From a virus: a stretch of DNA of 20,661 nt. Positions 15,832 to 20,661 of the stretch are shown here, in pieces (positions within the stretch are counted from its first letter, which is position 1; each line of letters begins with the position of its first letter). The position numbers and the translations under genes were made by a program. The notes under the pieces are model-generated. The model was not told the DNA's origin and did not search any database. It worked only from the letters and a program-made list of their open reading frames with translations. The stretch covers positions 1 to 20,661 of the IMG/VR virus record IMGVR_UViG_3300019828_000708; one strand, 5' to 3'.

Positions 15832-15841
15832 TATATATTAA
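15832..15841 (-). promoter_or_regulatory. TTAATATATA motif upstream of the gp25-like gene
   Basis: Exact match on the reverse strand, 5 bases before the ATG at 15826 and 19 bases after the clamp-loader stop. Confidence 0.5.
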
Positions 15842-15860
15842 TAAATCAAATCTTATTGTA

Positions 15861-16829
15861 TTATAGTAATTCTTCTTTTAATTTACCTATTATAGTTAAT
15901 CCCAATACTATTGGGTCTGTGTTTGTTTCTAATTTTTGGGTATAATCTGATATTATATAATTACACTTAAATAATTTATCTATATTTTTATCATTATTTA
16001 TTGACCAATCTATGAATGGTCGACCTAGCATTGATATCATTACATCTATTTTTTCATGTCCAAAATTTGACATCAAAAAGTTATAAGTTCCCTCATAGTC
16101 AATTGATTTATCATATATCATATCATATAACTTAAATCTCAAATTACCAGATATATTATTTGAAGTTGTTGATGATCCTATTTTTTTATAACTTTCAAGC
16201 TCCACGATAGTTTCTCTAAAATCAGGAAACTTTTTGTTACAATAGAAGCCAATTCTTCTTTTGTGATATCTATTTCCTCCACCGGAGCAATCACATCTCT
16301 TATCCTCTTAAACATCTCTTGTTTAAGGTATTTTCTCTTCTGGAGAACTTATATCAAAATTTAATTGTGGTATTCTGGATTTTAAACCACCCTCTATTTT
16401 ATTTATGTGGTTTGTTGTTATTAAAAACCTAACACCAACCTTACTATACTTCTCTACGAATGCCTTAAACGCATCTTGAAATTCCGGAGAAGCCCTATCG
16501 AATTCATCTAAAAGAACATATTTTATATCAGAATCGGACTCCATCATTGGTTTAAATTTACAGAAATTTTCTATTTCCGTTCTTAATACATTTATTGATG
16601 TATATAGTGATATATTTATCTCTAAAAATGGTTTATCTTTTGTGTATTTTCCTACCAATATTCTAGATAGTGAGGTTTTTCCTGTACCATAACTACCATA
16701 AAATATATAATTGCCCTCTAATCTATTTTTGAAATGATCTCTTATTCTAGGTGGTAATATTATATCTTCTATCGTCTTGGGTCTCCACTTTTCCCATAAT
16801 AATAATTTATTTATACTCATAGTAATCAT
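15861..16829 (-). CDS. gp44-like sliding-clamp loader ATPase (two frame breaks)
   Basis: The N-terminal part is an AAA+ clamp-loader subunit: WEKWRPKTIEDIILPP, Walker A FYGSYGTGKTS (Lys51), Walker B VLLDEFD (residues 105-111), sensor-1 ITTNH and an SRC-like LKSRIP. The first frame stops at 16323. Small length changes in the A4 run at 16331-16334 and the A5 run at 16231-16235 restore the rest (LKQEMFKRIRDVIAPVEEID, then KFPDFRETIVELESYKKIG), giving about 322 aa, close to T4 gp44 (319 aa). The C-terminal part is the helical collar. It would load the phage sliding clamp at primed DNA. An essential replication gene broken twice points to sequence error. MSINK, three codons in, is an alternative start. 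Confidence 0.8.
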
Positions 16830-16879
16830 ATTTTAAAAAAACAATAAGTTGAAGAAATATATTCTTTATATATACAACT

Positions 16880-19048
16880 ATGATAGGTAGTAAATTTAAT
16901 ATGGATGATACTTTCTTCCGAGATCTCACTGTCTGTGTTTTGGACACATTAGAGGGACAAGTAAGATGGGTTAATAGGTTTTCATCAGGTGATTACCCAG
17001 TTGATGTACCATTTTATTATTCCTTAACGGGAGATGAGAGATTTTTATTAGATTCTTTTCAAGATGATATAGTATCAGAAAATAGATTTATAGAACTAAA
17101 CACAGATATGATACCAAGAGGTCATATCACTCTTAAAAATTTCAACATATTATCTGATGAATTTGCTAACCCAAATGTTTGGTTAAGAACGGTGGTTGAA
17201 AATGAAAAAGAAATAAGAAAAGTTTTGACTAAAGTTAGAGCAGTTCCAATATCGGTAAATTATGATCTTGAAATATTATTAGAAAGTGAGATTGATGTGT
17301 TTAAATGTAGTCAATCAATAATGGATACACTTTGGATATATAAATTTATGTATTTTGAGCATAATTTTATGCATATAGATGCGGTTATGTTATTACCAGA
17401 TGGTAATCAAATTGAAATATCAAGAGAAAAGGATTTAACAAGTGATAACAGAATAAAACTAACTGTCTCATTTGAGGTTCAAACATATTATCCGGCTTTT
17501 AGGAGGGATAAGCTAAAAATGCCAGGCTATCAAAGCACAAAAGGCGATGGGATGACCGATCTAAATGGCTATGGAGTTAATGGTGGATTCTCGGATTATT
17601 TTGACCAATCAAATGATTTTGTTGGTGGTTATGGATCAACAGGTAGTGGTGGGTTTACTGATGGGAGTAGTTGGCCAACTGGCAGTAGACCAGAATATGG
17701 CAGTGATGATTTTATAAACTCACCAAAAAGAACAAAGTGGTTCAATAATATATTAAGAGCAAGAGAAAAATCAAGTGAGGGTTCTTCAGGGTTTAGTAAT
17801 TCTGGTAGCAAAATAGTTATAGAAATAGATGATGCTATTGTAGAGAATAGTAGTGGTAGTTTTAGGGAAGTTGTTTTCAGTGGTGATACACTAATATTAT
17901 CTGATGAAAATATAACATTAAACGGGGCCTCATTTGTTATAAAACCGAGTGTGGAGGATTTGGATATAGAAATGGTCGATATATTAAATAATGAATTTGA
18001 TGGGTTTGTATCCTCTCTAAATAAAATAACAATATTTCCAGCAACGGTCAGTAACTCCGATGATAGTTATTCAAATAGCTTTTATGGGGTTTTAGATTTA
18101 CCAGATGTTGATATAACAGTAAACGGTGATACTTTTTTAACAAAACCGAGTGTGTTGGATCAAGACATAGAAATGGTTGATTTTAATGGACTTACCTTTT
18201 CTGGGTTTACAACCATGGATAATAGAATAATACTAGATGATTTTCCTGACACAACAGTTGATAATTCGGATGGTAGCTATACTGCATCAATTCCTTCTGG
18301 AGACGATTTGGAGTTACCAGATGAAGATATAACCATCAACGGATATACATTATTAACAAAACCAAGTGTTAAGGACCAAAATATCAATTTAATCAATTCA
18401 AGCTTAGATAATATTATCGGGGGTTTATCAGGCAATACAATACAAATTCCTGATGAATTAATAACAGTAAACGGTGATACTTTTTTAACAAAACCGAGTG
18501 TGTTGGATCAAGACATAGAAATGGTTGATTTTAATGGACTTACCTTTTCTGGGTTTACAACCATGGATAATAGAATAATACTAGATGATTTTCCTGACAC
18601 AACAGTTGATAATTCGGATGGTAGCTATACTGCATCAATTCCTTCTGGAGACGATTTGGAGTTACCAGATGAAGATATAACCATCAACGGATATACATTA
18701 TTAACAAAACCAAGTGTTAAAAATCTAGATATCCCAATAAAGTATGAAGACGGATCAGATGTTACACCAACTTCTTTAGTAGGTGGGATAATTGAAATTG
18801 CGGACCTAGAAAAGAATTTGAATGTGATAATTCCTTATTCTATTGATGATGATTCCGCTATATTTTCAATGCCGACAGGTAGTGATGGGACTTACACAAT
18901 AACAACAACACTCACAATAACAGAAGTAACAATTAATGCATTAGTAAGTGTATCACCATTTACACTCGTTGCGGGCGATGCCGTAGTAATCACATTTGAT
19001 ACTGCACCATCCGATGGTGAATTAAACTTAGGAGGTAGTTATGTCTAA
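16880..19048 (+). CDS. gp15-like tail-completion domain fused to adhesin-like repeats
   Basis: Residues 1-215 follow the pattern of T4 gp15, the tail terminator/sheath stabiliser: an N-terminal helix with DLTVCVLDTLEGQVRWV, then DVPFYYSLTGDERF, IPRGHITLKNFNI, VPISVNYDLEILLESE and a closing strand VSFEVQTYYPAF. Residues 216-310 are a Gly/Ser-rich linker. Residues about 310-640 contain beta-rich repeats built on ITVNGDTFLTKPSV, VDNSDGSYTASIPSG and LELPDEDI, a pattern common in tail-fibre and baseplate proteins of Bacteroidota phages. The last 80 residues are a Thr/Val-rich beta domain. T4 gp15 is 272 aa; this one is 722 aa. The gp15 call is by pattern and could be another neck protein. A TTTATATATA element lies just upstream. 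Confidence 0.65.
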   Translation: MIGSKFNMDDTFFRDLTVCVLDTLEGQVRWVNRFSSGDYPVDVPFYYSLTGDERFLLDSFQDDIVSENRFIELNTDMIPRGHITLKNFNILSDEFANPNVWLRTVVENEKEIRKVLTKVRAVPISVNYDLEILLESEIDVFKCSQSIMDTLWIYKFMYFEHNFMHIDAVMLLPDGNQIEISREKDLTSDNRIKLTVSFEVQTYYPAFRRDKLKMPGYQSTKGDGMTDLNGYGVNGGFSDYFDQSNDFVGGYGSTGSGGFTDGSSWPTGSRPEYGSDDFINSPKRTKWFNNILRAREKSSEGSSGFSNSGSKIVIEIDDAIVENSSGSFREVVFSGDTLILSDENITLNGASFVIKPSVEDLDIEMVDILNNEFDGFVSSLNKITIFPATVSNSDDSYSNSFYGVLDLPDVDITVNGDTFLTKPSVLDQDIEMVDFNGLTFSGFTTMDNRIILDDFPDTTVDNSDGSYTASIPSGDDLELPDEDITINGYTLLTKPSVKDQNINLINSSLDNIIGGLSGNTIQIPDELITVNGDTFLTKPSVLDQDIEMVDFNGLTFSGFTTMDNRIILDDFPDTTVDNSDGSYTASIPSGDDLELPDEDITINGYTLLTKPSVKNLDIPIKYEDGSDVTPTSLVGGIIEIADLEKNLNVIIPYSIDDDSAIFSMPTGSDGTYTITTTLTITEVTINALVSVSPFTLVAGDAVVITFDTAPSDGELNLGGSYV
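18113..18372 (+). repeat. 260-bp direct repeat, copy 1
   Basis: It appears identical over 260 bases to 18461-18720; the offset of 348 bases (116 codons) keeps frame. It lies in the repeat region of the gp15-like protein. Confidence 0.9.
18461..18720 (+). repeat. 260-bp direct repeat, copy 2
   Basis: Second copy of the 18113-18372 repeat, separated from it by 88 unique bases. The absence of visible mismatches implies a recent duplication or gene conversion, or an assembly effect. Confidence 0.9.
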
Positions 19049-19236
19049 GATATTCTACATATTGAAGTCAGCATTTAAGGCAATCTTAGACATCTGAACT
19101 TTTTACTAAAGTTACTAATTTAGTTTATCCACCATTAGATCAACAAGCATTAACATCTGAGCAAGAAATTAAATATACATATAGAGAGATTTTACAAGCT
19201 AAATTTAACCCAACTAATTTCGATTATTATGCATAA
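19041..19236 (+). CDS. Small unknown protein, about 64 aa (one frame break)
   Basis: The ATG overlaps the stop region of the gp15-like gene and has a good Shine-Dalgarno match (AGGAGG at 19030-19035), rare in this window, though that stretch also encodes the end of the upstream protein. The first frame gives MSKIFYILKSAFKAILDI and stops at 19097. A one-base change around 19084-19092 leads into SELFTKVTNLVYPPLDQQAL and a C-terminus NPTNFDYYA ending at 19236. The corrected protein is about 64 aa. I recognise no family; position suggests a small virion or assembly protein. Confidence 0.5.
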
Positions 19237-19276
19237 AAATTTAAAATAAAAAATAGCAAAAAAAGACTTTTTACTA

Positions 19277-19286
19277 TTAATATATA
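19277..19286 (+). promoter_or_regulatory. TTAATATATA motif upstream of the 19317 gene
   Basis: Exact match 30 bases before the ATG at 19317, the same spacing as at 14127. Confidence 0.5.
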
Positions 19287-19316
19287 GTTTATAGAAAAAA
19301 AATAAATAATAATAGT

Positions 19317-20599
19317 ATGAAGAACCTTAAACTAGAACTGTTTAACTTCAAAAAGAACCTTTCTCTTGACCAAGAGGATATATCTACTATCGTAGAAGGA
19401 CATATGGCCGCTTGTGTTAACAACTCAGAGAAGTCTATAATTGTTTCTTTAAACGAAAGATTGAAGCCATATACTTATGATAAAGATGTCAAGTCTCTAT
19501 TAGAGAACTTAAACGATGATATGCAAACATATGAACTTTTATATGAACTTAAAAATTTATATGGCGTTTTAAACACAAAAAATCAAGGTGAATTATACAG
19601 ACAGCCTATAAATGTCTTGCTACAGACAATAAATTTAGAATCTGACGAAGATAGAATGTCGAAGGTTCTTAATGAATTATCTATTTATGATTGGGTTCCC
19701 GAAATTAAATTATTTGTACATAATTTAACAAGCTCACCAGAAACTAGAAGTAATCTATTAAGTGGTGGTAAAGGAGAATCTGTTTATACAATAGTTGAAC
19801 AAGTAGAAGACGGACATATAGCGTTGGTTAAAGATTCTTGGTTCTTCCTAACAGAAGAAAATATAGAAAAAGCTTTACTTGAAAATCACGTTAAAGACGA
19901 AAAAGAATTATCATCACTTAGAATGATAGAATCGGCTATGAAATATGCTGAAATCGATGAAGATAGAGTTAATTTCAGAATTTCTGAATACCTAACAATC
20001 GGACTTGGTGTTAATAACAAAGCTATTTATATAAATGATGATGAAATGAACGAAGAAACTACTTTAGATTCTTTATTCTCATCACCTATTGTTCCAATAG
20101 TTAATAAAAACTTTTATCCTGTTTTACAAGAAGTTGCTAAAAACATGGATAAATTTGTAGAATTGGATGTTGTTAAAAAGTTAATAACTTAATAAATCCT
20201 TATTTAGAGTGCTTTGCATTCAATTATAAAAATGCTACATTCCTTTATAGAACAGATGAAAGATATGGTAACTCATTCTTTAAATTCGAATCTGCTATCG
20301 AACTTGTTAATGAAGTGAGAAATGAATTAAATTATGATTTGACTTATTTTTATGAAAACAAATTAGATAAAGAAATAATAGTTAAGAGAAAATTAGAAGA
20401 TAAAGAAAGAGAAATAAGCTTGAAGCTAGAAGATGTTAATTTTAATATCGAAAAAGTTAAAGGATCTATACAAATGATTGGTGAATCTAAGATATTATTA
20501 ACTGCTCTTTCTAATTTAGAGAAGAGAAAGCTTAATTTAGATACTGATTTACAAGTAACTAAAGAACTTATTTATAATGAGAGGATAAAGTTAAACTAA
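19317..20599 (+). CDS. Unknown 427-aa phage protein (one frame break)
   Basis: The first frame runs 291 aa to a stop at 20192. Adding one A to the A5 run at 20175-20179 joins it to the downstream frame (NNLINPYLECFAFNYKNATF) and gives a 427-aa protein ending at 20599. It is soluble and largely helical, with a possible beta region near residues 155-180 (SVYTIVEQVEDGHIALVKDS) and a coiled-coil C-terminus over about residues 355-425 (KLEDKEREISLKLEDVNF). It sits between a promoter-like motif and a terminator, so it is probably its own transcription unit. Length, helical content and position would fit a virion or scaffold protein, but I recognise no family. Confidence 0.7.
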
Positions 20600-20615
20600 A
20601 CAAAAAATAAAAATA

Positions 20616-20648
20616 TAAAAGACACCTAAATTAGGGTGTCTTTTTTGT
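20616..20648 (+). terminator. Rho-independent terminator
   Basis: A hairpin, AAAAGACACC with GGTGTCTTTTTT, around a short AT loop, 17 bases after the 19317 gene stop and followed by a T run. Confidence 0.85.
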
Positions 20649-20661
20649 TTAAGATTAAATT

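Noticed and set aside
1-20661. tRNA or rRNA genes
   Set aside because: No cloverleaf-like GC-rich segment with a T-arm GTTCRA pattern or any rRNA-like sequence was noticed by eye; a tRNAscan run would settle it.

Overview
The window is AT-rich, densely packed phage DNA: 20.7 kb, no stretch above 300 bases without a gene, both strands used, no tRNA or rRNA seen. It reads as part of a T4-like, contractile-tailed bacteriophage that probably infects a Bacteroidota (Flavobacteria-like) host. The virus call rests on a gp17-type large terminase, a gp25-like baseplate wedge protein, a gp15-like tail-completion domain and a gp44-like clamp loader. The host call rests on Bacteroidota-style ClpS, a conserved hypothetical familiar from Flavobacteria, a C-terminal helical motif typical of Bacteroidota proteins, and the scarcity of Shine-Dalgarno sites.

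Layout. 1-2874 (-): a giant ORF of at least 958 aa running off the left edge, followed on the same strand by a short leucine-rich-repeat-type protein. 3595-6304 (+): small unknown proteins, one MORN-like, and a 464-aa unknown protein. 6305-6919 (-): a small coiled-coil protein next to the terminase, perhaps the small terminase. 6963-10768 (+): the large terminase, broken inside its Walker A motif into two genes by a split intein, with a free-standing Vsr-like (EDxHD) homing endonuclease gene between the halves. 10770-13042 (-): a cassette of host-type genes encoding a HAD/Swiss-Army-Knife-like protein, ClpS, small proteins and an SbtA-type sodium/bicarbonate permease. 13122-14763 (+): two membrane/coiled-coil proteins and a PQ-repeat protein. 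14831-15448 (+): an isochorismatase-like protein. 15449-16829 (-): gp25-like protein and clamp loader. 16880-20599 (+): a gp15-like protein fused to adhesin-like repeats, a tiny protein and an unknown 427-aa protein, closed by a terminator.

Cross-cutting signals. A ten-base motif, TTAATATATA, lies 4-30 bases before at least eight starts on both strands and looks like a phage promoter element. Three unrelated proteins share an aligned N-terminus, M-x-x-[IL]-x-x-F-E-[NK]-[FY], resembling the capsid-targeting peptides of T4. Three convergent gene pairs have stop codons that touch or nearly touch.

Caution. Eight genes contain eleven frame breaks, mostly single-base changes in A runs, including two in the clamp loader. 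The simplest reading is uncorrected homopolymer error in the assembly, so the affected genes are described here as whole genes with the break noted. The most interesting system is the fractured terminase with its atypical split intein; the phage-borne SbtA permease and ClpS come next.
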